Of a stretch of 59,832 nt of DNA, positions 1-8,718 are shown piece after piece. Below the pieces are notes generated by a model, which was not told the origin of the DNA, did not search any database, and was given only the letters and a program-made list of their open reading frames with translations. Every line of letters begins with the position of its first letter. The first letter of the stretch is position 1. The position numbers and the translations under genes are program-made. Location of the stretch: contig NZ_JAMJPJ010000020.1 in assembly GCF_023555005.1 (NCBI RefSeq), positions 1 through 59,832 on the forward strand, written 5' to 3'. The DNA comes from Halomonas llamarensis (GTDB lineage Bacteria > Pseudomonadota > Gammaproteobacteria > Pseudomonadales > Halomonadaceae).

Positions 1-146
1 TCAAGCTGCGTGAACAAGTGTTGAAAGTGGCGGCCACGTTCACAGTAAAAGCCCGCCAAATCCGCATGCGCTTGAGTGGTGCGGCCAACAAGTGGTGGCC
101 TCGATTACTCCCAGGCATCCGACGACTACAACCACTTCCCGACTGA
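1..146 (+). pseudogene. C-terminal fragment of a DDE transposase (IS1380/IS4-like)
   Basis: An open frame enters from the left edge (codons in phase with base 3) and stops at 144-146. It encodes about 47 basic residues (KLREQVLKVAATF... ending near LQPLPD) that resemble the extreme C-terminus of IS1380/IS4-type transposases. The gene start lies outside the window, so whether the copy was ever intact cannot be judged here. A 9-bp inverted repeat (232-240 with 272-280) downstream may belong to the element end. It sits next to a truncated amidase gene, which fits IS-mediated damage. The family assignment is from memory of the motif and is uncertain. Confidence 0.45.
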
Positions 147-290
147 CATCGGCGGCTTCAACGGCGTAAACATCATCATCGGCCAAGGGCTGAGAGCACA
201 CCGTGGGCAAATGGCGGCTACCTATGCAAAAACGCGATAGAAACGGGACACTAAAGGCCTATCTCGCATAACTATCGCGTCGGTAAGACG

Positions 291-611
291 TTAAATAGCC
301 TCAACGCATCCACCATGCAGACGTAAAGCGCTCAATAATGGCGCTACCACCGCCGCGATGAATGAGGCGGGTTCAGGGATTTTTTCCGCTGAGTCATACC
401 ATTTTTTATCTTGGCTTGGACAAAAATATGGTTGAGTGAATACTTCTTGGAAGCAAAGTAATTGAACACCCTGTTCTGCTGCCTCATCGATCATCGGCAA
501 ATGTGCTTCGATCATTTTGTCGCGGATCTCATCCGTGCTCATTGAGGTGTCACCCTTCAGCGACATCTGAATCAACCCACACTTCACTTTATTGTTCATT
601 TCTTTCGACAT
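291..611 (-). pseudogene. Truncated beta-ureidopropionase / N-carbamoyl amidase, nitrilase superfamily
   Basis: Residues 1-80 look like the N-terminus of a nitrilase-superfamily N-carbamoyl-beta-alanine amidohydrolase, including the first catalytic glutamate (E56 in LLCFQEVFTQ). After about residue 80 (base 371) the similarity stops and 26 unrelated residues lead to a stop. Members of this family are about 280-300 residues long, so the catalytic lysine and cysteine are missing and the product should be inactive. The intact enzyme would convert N-carbamoyl-beta-alanine to beta-alanine in reductive pyrimidine breakdown. That fits the beta-alanine and cytosine genes that follow. The cause is probably an IS event from the left, an inference. 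Confidence 0.75.
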
Positions 612-1127
612 ATCGCGACCTCTTTATTGTGTTTTTGAATTTCCTGAAATATAGCGAAGATTTTCGCCTTTATTTAGGCACAAAGGTGCCTGTTTGCTTA
701 ACAATTATATTTGCCAAGCATCATTGCCTAATGAGGCATAAAAAATTTTGATCCTAGGGAAGGTCACTCATCTCAGACCGAATGCAGCGGTACCGATAGA
801 TAGACCAATCCCGTCAAGCCATTAAATATTTGAATTCCATGTGTTTTTTTCACCCCTAGGTTGTTCGATGTTGTAATTATTTTTTTTACCTTTTGGTAAA
901 GGTAAAAGCAACTACGCGGATGGTCAAGGAGTTTTTTGCTATTTTTCAGGGGTATTACTACTGCCCTTTAATGGAACGCGACCTTTCTATATGCACCATC
1001 AAAGTGCGGTTATAAAATCGATAAAATGCTGTATTTATTACTGAAAGAGATGGGGGCGGAGGTATGAAAATTATTGCTATAGGGTTTTTTTAAGGGACTT
1101 AGTTAAGTCTTTGAAGGGTGTTAAATA
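612..1127. other. AT-rich intergenic stretch with two small dyads
   Basis: No convincing gene in 516 bases. It carries two short hairpin-forming dyads. One is AGGCAC/GTGCCT around 677-692 and the other TGCCT/AGGCA around 725-738. They lie upstream of the truncated amidase, could be old operators, and are weak evidence alone. The rest is A+T-rich and carries nothing I can name. Confidence 0.5.
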
Positions 1128-2057
1128 TTATTTTTGATTTTTCTTAATTAACTGATTAAGTTCTGCCAGATAGCTTTCTAGCACCAAGTTGGGTAGCCCA
1201 CCCTTGCGTGTAATGGCACTATATCGTGTTAAATAGTGCCATTTTTGGGGGGCAACCGCTTTTATTTGGCCATTACGAACCCACCTCTCAGCGTAATGGG
1301 TAGGGAGGTAGCCGATATAACGGCCAGAGAGAATTAAAAAAGCGACTCCCTCACGATCAGTGGCTGAGGCGGAGGCTTTAAGTGGCTCGTGTACTGCTTT
1401 GATTTCCGGAGTTTGGGCATAGGCAGGAACAACCGCGTCATAGCTAGCTAGTATGACTCTGGTGATATTTTTTACTTCCAATAGCGGATGATTGGCTGCG
1501 CAATAGAGCTGCGATGCTTCCTCATAAAGCGCGAGGTAATCGAGTCCGGGCAGGGTTTTGAGATCGGGTGTCACTCCGGTGTGAAGGCGTCCATCGAGTA
1601 CTGCCAGCTCAATATCACTGGGTGGAATCATGCGGATATTGATGCGTACATCAGGTCCGCGTTCTTTGAGCGCACTGAGAGCATGCGTAATGTGCATCTC
1701 GGGCATAGTTACTAGATTGTCAGTAATGCCAATATTGAGCTCACCTTTAAGTTGTGCGTGTAACCCATTGACTTGCGTACGGAAACCCTCCGTTGCAGCC
1801 AGCAACTGTAACGCCAATTCATATACCTCGGCACCCTCGCTGGTCAGTGCAAAACCACTTCGTCCTCGCTGACAGAGGCGAAGACCAAGGCGTGTTTCTA
1901 GATCGCTCATCGCCATGCTTATAGCTGCTCGGCTTATTCCTAATTCTACCTCGGCCGCTGAGAAGCCACCACACTCCACAACTTTACGATAGATTCTCAA
2001 TAAACGGAGGTCGGAGTCGCCGGGCTGACCCATTGGTGTGGCTTTACGGTATGTCAT
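1128..2057 (-). CDS. LysR-family transcriptional regulator
   Basis: A 309-residue LysR-type regulator. The start ATG at 2057 is chosen because GGAGA lies just upstream and the product then begins shortly before the helix-turn-helix. An upstream start at 2129 would add 24 residues unlike the family. The N-terminal winged HTH contains the typical GGFSAAEVELGISRAAISMA segment and is followed by a periplasmic-binding-like effector domain. It is divergent from the aminotransferase gene with about 180 bp between starts, the normal layout for a LysR activator and its target. A CTGA-N7-TCAG dyad at about 2164-2178 is a possible site. It most likely controls beta-alanine use; the effector is unknown. 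Confidence 0.85.
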   Translation of the reverse strand: MTYRKATPMGQPGDSDLRLLRIYRKVVECGGFSAAEVELGISRAAISMAMSDLETRLGLRLCQRGRSGFALTSEGAEVYELALQLLAATEGFRTQVNGLHAQLKGELNIGITDNLVTMPEMHITHALSALKERGPDVRINIRMIPPSDIELAVLDGRLHTGVTPDLKTLPGLDYLALYEEASQLYCAANHPLLEVKNITRVILASYDAVVPAYAQTPEIKAVHEPLKASASATDREGVAFLILSGRYIGYLPTHYAERWVRNGQIKAVAPQKWHYLTRYSAITRKGGLPNLVLESYLAELNQLIKKNQK

Positions 2058-2234
2058 GGGTATCTCCACTATTTTCCCTTTAGATTTCGTATTTCTGCCA
2101 GATTCTGTTTGCAGGTTAAAGTTAACCAAATGCTTACATGAAATTAAACAACTTTTTATTTAACTGATTGAAAGTCAGATCTAACCTTGAACTAGAAGCC
2201 TTTATCAATGGTAAGAACAATAAGGAGTAACCCA

Positions 2235-3578
2235 ATGTCAGCTCAAGAATTTCCCTATGCTGCCGGGCTCAGTTCTGAGCAGCTTGATGCATACTGGATG
2301 CCTTACACCGGCAATCGCCAGTTTAAAAGAGATCCTCGGATTATCGTTGGGGCTAAGGGCAGCTATTTGACTGATTCTGAAGGTCGGCAAATTTTTGATG
2401 GTCTCTCAGGGCTTTGGACCTGTGGGGCAGGGCACTCCCGACCCGAGATAGCCGATGCAGTTAGCAGGCAGCTGCGCGAACTCGATTACGCACCTGCTTT
2501 TCAGTTCGGGCACCCCAAGGCATTCGAGCTTGCTCACCGCTTGCGTGAGCTTACACCGGAAGGCCTGGATTACACCTTCTTCACTGGTTCCGGTTCCGAA
2601 AGTGCCGATACCTCTTTGAAAATTGCTCGTGCCTACTGGCGAAAAAAGGGCAAGCCCTCCAAGACCAAGCTGATCGGTCGTGCCAAAGGCTATCACGGTG
2701 TTAATTTCGGTGGCTTCAGCGTAGGCGGTATCGGTGCCAACCGAGCTTTATATGGGCAAGGTGTCGACGCTGATCATCTTCCACATACGCTTATCCCAGA
2801 GAATGCCTTTACTAAGGGCATGCCGGAGAATGGCGCCGAACGTGCGAATGAGCTGCTAGAACTGATCGCCTTACATGACGCTTCTAATATCGCTGCTGTG
2901 ATTGTTGAGCCACTGGCCGGTTCTGCAGGTGTTATTCCACCGCCCAAAGGCTATTTAAAGCGGCTGCGCGAGATCTGCGATCAACACGATATCCTATTGA
3001 TCTTTGATGAGGTCATCACTGCTTTTGGGCGCATGGGATCCATGACCGGAGCCGAAGAATTTGGCGTTACCCCAGATATTATGAATTTCGCCAAGCAACT
3101 GACAAATGGTGCAGTACCTATGGGGGGAGTGATTGTTAAAAACGAGATCTATCACACCTTCATGGAGCAGGGGGGAGCGGACTACATGCTTGAGTTGCCT
3201 CATGGTTATACCTATTCAGGGCACCCGGTCGCTTGTGTTGCAGCTTTGGCCACCTTGGACATACTTGAGCAGGAGCGCCTCATCGATCGAGTGCGTGATA
3301 TGAGCCCAATTTTCGAAGAAGCACTTCATAGCTTAAAAGGCACTCGCTATATCAACGATATACGCAACTATGGACTTGCCGGTGCCCTACAGATTGAACC
3401 CTATCCCGGTGAACCGGCCCGCAGGCCCTACGAGGTCGCCATGAAATGCTGGGAGAAAGGCTTCTACGTACGCTATGGCGGCGACACTATCCAGCTTGGT
3501 TTGCCTTTCATTGTTGAGCGCGAGGAAATTGATAGCGTCATCAATGTGATTGGCGATGCCATCAGTGAAATGAACTAA
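2235..3578 (+). CDS. Omega-amino acid (beta-alanine):pyruvate aminotransferase
   Basis: A 447-residue class III PLP aminotransferase. The start at 2235 has an AAGGAG ribosome site at 2222-2227; the earlier ATG at 2208 has none. Visible family features are the W-M-P-Y N-terminal motif, the PLP phosphate-binding GSGSES, the cofactor Asp258 in LLIFDEV and the Schiff-base Lys287 in NFAKQLTNG. The family transfers the amino group of beta-alanine or other omega-amino acids to pyruvate, giving malonate semialdehyde and L-alanine. The next genes (mmsA, alanine dehydrogenase) consume exactly those two products. A related specificity, such as GABA or taurine, cannot be excluded. Confidence 0.88.
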   Translation: MSAQEFPYAAGLSSEQLDAYWMPYTGNRQFKRDPRIIVGAKGSYLTDSEGRQIFDGLSGLWTCGAGHSRPEIADAVSRQLRELDYAPAFQFGHPKAFELAHRLRELTPEGLDYTFFTGSGSESADTSLKIARAYWRKKGKPSKTKLIGRAKGYHGVNFGGFSVGGIGANRALYGQGVDADHLPHTLIPENAFTKGMPENGAERANELLELIALHDASNIAAVIVEPLAGSAGVIPPPKGYLKRLREICDQHDILLIFDEVITAFGRMGSMTGAEEFGVTPDIMNFAKQLTNGAVPMGGVIVKNEIYHTFMEQGGADYMLELPHGYTYSGHPVACVAALATLDILEQERLIDRVRDMSPIFEEALHSLKGTRYINDIRNYGLAGALQIEPYPGEPARRPYEVAMKCWEKGFYVRYGGDTIQLGLPFIVEREEIDSVINVIGDAISEMN

Positions 3579-3615
3579 AAACAATTACCCCAAAAAATAA
3601 AACGAGAGGTAACTA

Positions 3616-5106
3616 ATGAAAACACTTGGTCATCTTATTAACGGTATGCGTGTTGACCGCGCAGAGCGTACTCAAGAAATCTTTAACCCGTCTGTAGGCG
3701 AAGCTGCCGGTCAAGTGAGCTTGGCTAGTAAAGCCACCGTCGAGGAAGCCGTTGCCGCCGCTCAGGCCGCCTATCCGGCCTGGCGTGATACGCCGCCCGC
3801 CAAGCGCGCCCGGATCATGTTCCGCTTCAAACAGCTGCTGGAGGATCATGCCGACGAGATTGCCCGGTTGATCGGCCAGGAACACGGTAAGATCGTGCAT
3901 GATGCACGGGGCGAGCTAGCCCGTGGTATCGAGAACGTGGAGTATGCCTGCTACGCCCCGGAACTGCTTAAGGGCGAGCACAGCAAGAATACTGGCCCCA
4001 GCATCGACTCCTGGAGCGAGTTCCAGTCCCTAGGCGTAGTGGCAGGCATCACGCCGTTCAATTTCCCCGCTATGGTGCCGCTGTGGATGTATCCCATGGC
4101 CATCGTCTGCGGCAACACTTTTGTTCTCAAACCCTCCGAGCGTGACCCCACCTCCGCCCTCTACATCGCTGAACTGGCCCAGGAAGCCGGTCTACCCGCC
4201 GGTGTGCTCAATGTGGTCAATGGTGACAAGGAAGCCGTTGACACTCTACTCGACGACCCGTGCGTGCAGGCCGTCAGCTTCGTCGGCTCTACCCCGATCG
4301 CCGAATACATTTATTCCCGGGCAAGTGCTAATGGCAAGCGCTGCCAGGCTCTGGGCGGCGCCAAGAATCACGCCATCGTCATGCCGGATGCCGATATGGA
4401 CAATGTAGTCAACTCCCTGAATGGGGCGGCTTTCGGCTCGTCGGGTGAACGCTGTATGGCACTCTCCGTGGCAGTGGCCGTGGGTGACGAGGCCGCCGAC
4501 ACTTTGATCGCCAAAATGCAGGAACAGATGAAGTCGCTCAAGGTCGGTCCCTTCTCCGATAAGAATAATGACTTCGGCCCGGTGATCACCAAGGCACACC
4601 AGGAGAAGGTCTGCGGCTATATCGACAGTGCCGAACAGCAGGGCGCCCAGATCGTGGTCGATGGGCGCGGTATTCAAGTGCCCGGACATGATAATGGTTT
4701 CTATGTGGGCGGTACCCTGATCGACCAAGTAACCCCTGAGATGACCTGTTACCAAGAAGAGATCTTTGGCCCGGTGCTATTAGTCGTACGCGCAGGCTCC
4801 ATGGATGAGGCTATGAAGTTGATCGACGATCACGAATACGGCAACGGCACCTGCATCTATACACGTGACGGGGAAGCGGCGCGTTATTTCAGCGACCGTA
4901 TCCAAGTGGGGATGGTAGGCATTAACGTACCGCTTCCGGTGCCGGTTTCCTACCATAGTTTTGGTGGCTGGAAGCGCTCGCTGTTTGGCGATCTATCCGC
5001 TTATGGTCCTGATGCGGTGCGTTTTTATACGCGGCGCAAGACGATTACTCAGCGTTGGCCGTCTGCGGGGGTACGTGAAGGGGCACAATTCTCTTTCCCG
5101 TCCTAG
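3616..5106 (+). CDS. mmsA: CoA-acylating methylmalonate-/malonate-semialdehyde dehydrogenase
   Basis: A 496-residue aldehyde dehydrogenase of the MMSDH subfamily. The catalytic Cys280 lies in GSSGERCMALS. The NAD-site motif ITPFNFPAMVPLWM and the conserved EEIFGPVLLV segment are present. The enzyme oxidises malonate semialdehyde or methylmalonate semialdehyde to acetyl-CoA or propionyl-CoA with NAD and CoA. It starts 37 bases after the aminotransferase stop with GAGAGG in front, so the two are almost surely one operon. The middle of the gene is more G+C-rich than its neighbours on both sides, which hints at separate origins. Confidence 0.9.
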   Translation: MKTLGHLINGMRVDRAERTQEIFNPSVGEAAGQVSLASKATVEEAVAAAQAAYPAWRDTPPAKRARIMFRFKQLLEDHADEIARLIGQEHGKIVHDARGELARGIENVEYACYAPELLKGEHSKNTGPSIDSWSEFQSLGVVAGITPFNFPAMVPLWMYPMAIVCGNTFVLKPSERDPTSALYIAELAQEAGLPAGVLNVVNGDKEAVDTLLDDPCVQAVSFVGSTPIAEYIYSRASANGKRCQALGGAKNHAIVMPDADMDNVVNSLNGAAFGSSGERCMALSVAVAVGDEAADTLIAKMQEQMKSLKVGPFSDKNNDFGPVITKAHQEKVCGYIDSAEQQGAQIVVDGRGIQVPGHDNGFYVGGTLIDQVTPEMTCYQEEIFGPVLLVVRAGSMDEAMKLIDDHEYGNGTCIYTRDGEAARYFSDRIQVGMVGINVPLPVPVSYHSFGGWKRSLFGDLSAYGPDAVRFYTRRKTITQRWPSAGVREGAQFSFPS

Positions 5107-5128
5107 ACATCCCGAGACCATCAATAAA

Positions 5129-5154
5129 AGTGCATGACCTTTGTGTCATGCACT
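5129..5154 (+). terminator. Hairpin between mmsA and ald
   Basis: A perfect 10-bp stem (AGTGCATGAC with GTCATGCACT) and a 6-base loop in the gap between mmsA and the alanine dehydrogenase gene. There is no T-run after it, so it may be an attenuator, an mRNA-stability element or an operator rather than a full terminator. Confidence 0.5.
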
Positions 5155-5179
5155 GAATACCCTAACAAGAGACAATGTC

Positions 5180-6295
5180 ATGCAGATTGCTATTCCTAAG
5201 GAAATCAAGAACCACGAGTATCGTGTTGCCCTAACACCTACCGGTGCTCGCGAGCTGGTTAGCCGTGGTCATACGGTCAATGTGCAAGCTGGCGCTGGGG
5301 AGGGAGCTGGTTTTGTTGACGCCGCGTATGAAGCCTCCGGTGCTCGTATTGAGGCGGACGTGGCTAAATTATGGGATACGGCTGAATTAATCCTTAAAGT
5401 TAAAGAGCCGCAACCCGAAGAGGTTGATCGCCTTAAATCAGGCCAAACCATTTTTACTTACCTCCACTTAGCGGCTGAGGAGACTCTGACTCAAGGTCTT
5501 ATAAATAGTGGTGCCACCTGTATTGCTTATGAAACGATCACCGATCGCCAGGGTGGTTTACCGCTTTTAGCACCAATGAGTACTGTTGCTGGGCGAATGG
5601 CCATTCAAGCAGGTGCACACAGCCTGGAGAAGGCTCAAGGCGGTTCCGGTGTACTGTTACCAGGAGTTCCAGGTGTTGCTCCAGCAAAAGTTGCTGTGAT
5701 TGGCGGTGGTGTAGTGGGCGAAAATGCTGCTCGCATGGCGCTTGGTTTGGGCGCTGAGGTGACTGTACTAGATAGGTCTATTTCACGATTGGAAGTGCTT
5801 GATGACCGTTATCAGGGAAGGATGAAAACGGTTTACTCGACTGCTGATGCAATTGATGATGCAGTGCGTGAATCTGACCTCATCGTAGGTGCTGTTCTTA
5901 TTCCTGGTGCTGCTGCACCTAAGCTTATCACTCGTCGGATGCTTGCTGACATGAAGCCGGGCAGCGTACTAGTCGATGTGGCTATTGACCAAGGTGGTTG
6001 TTTCGAGACTAGCAAGCCGACTACCCATGCTTCCCCAACTTACATAGTCGATGAAGTCGTTCACTACTGCGTGGCTAATATGCCTGGCGCAGTGGCACGC
6101 ACTTCTACTCAAGCGCTGACTAACGCAACTCTTCCATACATTATTGCACTGGCCGACAAAGGATGGCAGAAAGCATTAGCCGATGACCATCACTTCTTGC
6201 CTGGACTCAACGTCCATGATGGTCAGATTGCCTATCAAGCTGTAGCTGATGCTTTTAGCCTGGAAAGCGTTAACCCGACTAGCTTATTAAAGTAA
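5180..6295 (+). CDS. ald: Alanine dehydrogenase
   Basis: A 371-residue NAD-dependent L-alanine dehydrogenase, the normal length. The start at 5180 gives the canonical [16 protein letters not shown] beginning; a start at 5141 would add 13 residues without family support. The substrate and catalytic residues known for the family are at the expected positions: Arg15, Lys75, His96 and Asp270. The Rossmann motif is [10 protein letters not shown]. It reversibly deaminates L-alanine to pyruvate, ammonia and NADH. Downstream of the aminotransferase it would regenerate the pyruvate acceptor, turning beta-alanine use into a closed cycle that releases ammonium. It may be transcribed with mmsA or from its own promoter. 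Confidence 0.92.
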   Translation: MQIAIPKEIKNHEYRVALTPTGARELVSRGHTVNVQAGAGEGAGFVDAAYEASGARIEADVAKLWDTAELILKVKEPQPEEVDRLKSGQTIFTYLHLAAEETLTQGLINSGATCIAYETITDRQGGLPLLAPMSTVAGRMAIQAGAHSLEKAQGGSGVLLPGVPGVAPAKVAVIGGGVVGENAARMALGLGAEVTVLDRSISRLEVLDDRYQGRMKTVYSTADAIDDAVRESDLIVGAVLIPGAAAPKLITRRMLADMKPGSVLVDVAIDQGGCFETSKPTTHASPTYIVDEVVHYCVANMPGAVARTSTQALTNATLPYIIALADKGWQKALADDHHFLPGLNVHDGQIAYQAVADAFSLESVNPTSLLK

Positions 6296-6319
6296 TTCCC
6301 ACCCTAAAGTAGGTGCCTT

Positions 6320-6352
6320 GCCCTACCGGTAACTAGTCTTACCTGGTAGGGC
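6320..6352 (+). terminator. Probable terminator after ald
   Basis: A strong hairpin 25 bases after the ald stop: GCCCTACC pairs with GGTAGGGC and an inner GGTAA pairs with TTACC, with one unpaired T. The T-tract is weak, so efficiency is uncertain. Confidence 0.6.
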
Positions 6353-6409
6353 TACTCGTGCTATTAAACGGCGGCTTGCTGCGGTATTGCTGTCGAACCC
6401 TGCGTCTCG

Positions 6410-6969
6410 CAAGACATTCAGCCCTTACTGGCGCGCCTTCCGTTGACCCAGGCTTGCCGCGCCCTGGGTTATCAACCGTAGCACGGTATATGCCTGGCGA
6501 CAGCGGCGCCATGAGCGCACAGCGAGCCCTATCGGGATCAGCCGGTTTATGAGATCTACCACGACCTGTTGCAGCAAGGGATCTATCTCGGTTCGCTCAG
6601 CACCTGGTATCGGCAGCTGCGAGACGCCAAGGAAAGCGGTGACCGTCGCCCTCAGCGTGCGCCTCAACACCATGCGGTGCCACGTACCACGGCAACGACC
6701 GCCGATGAAGCTTGGACATGGGGCATCAACACATTCATAGGCGGCCGCGGGTCAGTAATGACAACCCCTTCAGCGAAAGCCAGTTCAAGACCATCAAGTA
6801 CCAGCCTGATTACCCTAAGCGCTTTGAGATCATTACCCATGCCTGGCAGTGGTACAACGCCTATGTTGACTGGTACAACCGGCAGCGCCATAAAAGCGGG
6901 CTGGCTGGCTTCACGCCGGAGCAGGGCTTTACCGGCCGTTATCGCGAGCTTGCGGAGCTCCGCCAATAA
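6410..6969 (+). pseudogene. Decayed IS3-family transposase (orfB type)
   Basis: Three pieces of one transposase can be read in different frames. First comes QDIQPLLARLPLTQACRALG (from 6410), then QPVYEIYHDLLQQGIYLGSL up to the TWGIN segment near 6726. After an internal deletion the RPRVSNDNPFSESQFKT segment runs to the stop at 6967-6969. The last piece has the C-terminal signature of IS3-family integrase-core proteins. The catalytic core between them is missing and at least two frameshifts are present, so the element is dead. It separates the beta-alanine operon from the cytosine genes. Confidence 0.8.
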
Positions 6970-7089
6970 GCGCTTGATAACAGCTTCGAGGCGCACCCTG
7001 AGGGGGTCATGCGCGGCCGCCCCGTGGTGGCGATGCCACCGGGGACAGTGTCTCGATCAATCCGGTACAGCCTGATGACGACGACCCGG

Positions 7090-7128
7090 CCCCCGACAGC
7101 GTGGTGAATTTCCCAACGCTGTCGGGGG
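7090..7128. repeat. Perfect 13-bp inverted repeat
   Basis: CCCCCGACAGCGT at 7090-7102 is the exact reverse complement of 7116-7128, with a 13-base loop. It lies after the IS3 remnant and before the AT-rich leader of the permease gene. No T-run follows. It may be part of the element end or an old terminator. Confidence 0.6.
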
Positions 7129-7390
7129 CAAGCGATACCGCCACTAAATCGACATTAATTTTTAAAGATCTATCCGAATCAGGTTGACAGGTTCCGCTAG
7201 CTTGAGGGTTTTGGTTAACTAATTACTTACGTAGGGTTAATATATTTTATATTTATTTATTAAGATTTTTAACATAAGTTGAAAAATTAAAGAAGTTGGA
7301 CTGGGTGTTATTTTAATAATTAAAATAATTAATTATCCTTTTAAGTTTAAGAAGTACTCATCCATATAACATAAACAATAAGGAAAATTT

Positions 7391-8656
7391 ATGAAAACTA
7401 CAGACTATCCTCTTAGCGAAGTTCCTTGGGATTCGCGTAAAGGGTTACTGTCAACATCAGTTGTTCTCTTAGGTTTCACATTTTTTACGGCCACTATGTG
7501 GGCAGGTGGCAGCCTTGGTATTGCCTTTGAATTGCAAGATTTATTATGGATAATCTTGGTCGGCAATATTCTATTAGGTAGCTATGCTTCAGCCTTGGCT
7601 TATATTGCCTGTAAGAGTGGCCTTAACTCTGTGCTCATGGGTCGCTTTTGTTTTGGAGAGGTTGGCAGCAAACTTTCAGACATGTTGTTGGGCTTCACCC
7701 AGATTGGCTGGTACGCATGGGGTACTGCTACTATTGCAATTGTGCTTGTCAAGACAACTGGCCTGCCTGCTTGGTCAGAGACCCCTCTGATGGTGTTCTT
7801 TGGGATTGCTTTTTGTCTTACTGCCATGGTGGGGTATCGAGGTCTCGATTGGCTCTCACGTTTCGCTGTACCTGCTATGTTGTTATTTATCCTAATAAGT
7901 CTTTTTACTGGTCTATCTGATGTTGGTGGTTTGTCTGGTTTGATAGGCCAGTCTCCCACTGAGGAGATGACCTTTGCTGCAGCGGTCACCGTAATTATTG
8001 GTACCTTTGTAAGCGGTGGGACACAAGCCACCAATTGGAGTCGTTTCGCACACTCTCCTCGTGTCGCTGTTATCGCTACCATGCTAGCTTTCTTTGTAGG
8101 CAACGGTTTGATGGTAATTACTGGAGCCTTAGGGGCTCTAATATATCAACAGGCTGACATCGTAGATATCATGCTAGCCCAAGGGTTCGTGGTGTTGGCA
8201 GTGTTGATGCTATTTCTCAATATCTGGACCACTCAAGATAATACCATATATAACTTCGCGGTAGCCGGCTGCAACTTAGTCAGAACTCGTCGGCGGCGTT
8301 TGGTAACTCTTATCGGTGCTGCCATCGGTACTTTTCTAGCAGTCTTTGGTATGTATAACATGCTAATTCCCTTTTTAGTATTGCTTGGCACCTTCATTCC
8401 ACCTTTCGGCGGCGTAATAATGGCAGACTTTTGGATTTTCCACCGAGGCAAATATCCAGCTATGGCTAATGTACGGTTGCCAAACTTTAACTGGTTGGGT
8501 TTGACAGCTTATTTTTTGGGTTCGGTCGCAGCTTATCTGTCGCCAGTCTTGCCCCCGTTAGTTGGCATCGGTGTCGCGGTGCTAAGCTACGCTCTCTTGA
8601 TCGCATGTTTTCGCAGTACTGTCATTGAAGTGGCGGAAGTAAATAAAGCTGATTAA
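7391..8656 (+). CDS. codB: Cytosine permease, NCS1 family (CodB-like)
   Basis: A 421-residue membrane protein of the nucleobase:cation symporter-1 family with about 12 hydrophobic segments. The N-terminal PLSEVPWDSRKGLLSTSVVLLGFTFF resembles CodB, and ATMWAGGSLG lies in the first membrane span. An AAGGAAA ribosome site precedes the ATG. The next gene is a cytosine deaminase, 62 bases on, so cytosine is the expected substrate, imported with a cation. The leader (7140-7390) is strongly A+T-rich, and a TTGACA at 7184-7189 has no convincing -10 partner. Confidence 0.85.
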   Translation: MKTTDYPLSEVPWDSRKGLLSTSVVLLGFTFFTATMWAGGSLGIAFELQDLLWIILVGNILLGSYASALAYIACKSGLNSVLMGRFCFGEVGSKLSDMLLGFTQIGWYAWGTATIAIVLVKTTGLPAWSETPLMVFFGIAFCLTAMVGYRGLDWLSRFAVPAMLLFILISLFTGLSDVGGLSGLIGQSPTEEMTFAAAVTVIIGTFVSGGTQATNWSRFAHSPRVAVIATMLAFFVGNGLMVITGALGALIYQQADIVDIMLAQGFVVLAVLMLFLNIWTTQDNTIYNFAVAGCNLVRTRRRRLVTLIGAAIGTFLAVFGMYNMLIPFLVLLGTFIPPFGGVIMADFWIFHRGKYPAMANVRLPNFNWLGLTAYFLGSVAAYLSPVLPPLVGIGVAVLSYALLIACFRSTVIEVAEVNKAD

Positions 8657-8718
8657 ATCGCAAGCCACACGCTGGTGAGTTATTTTTCCACCTATGTACC
8701 AAGTAGTGAGAAGTCTTT

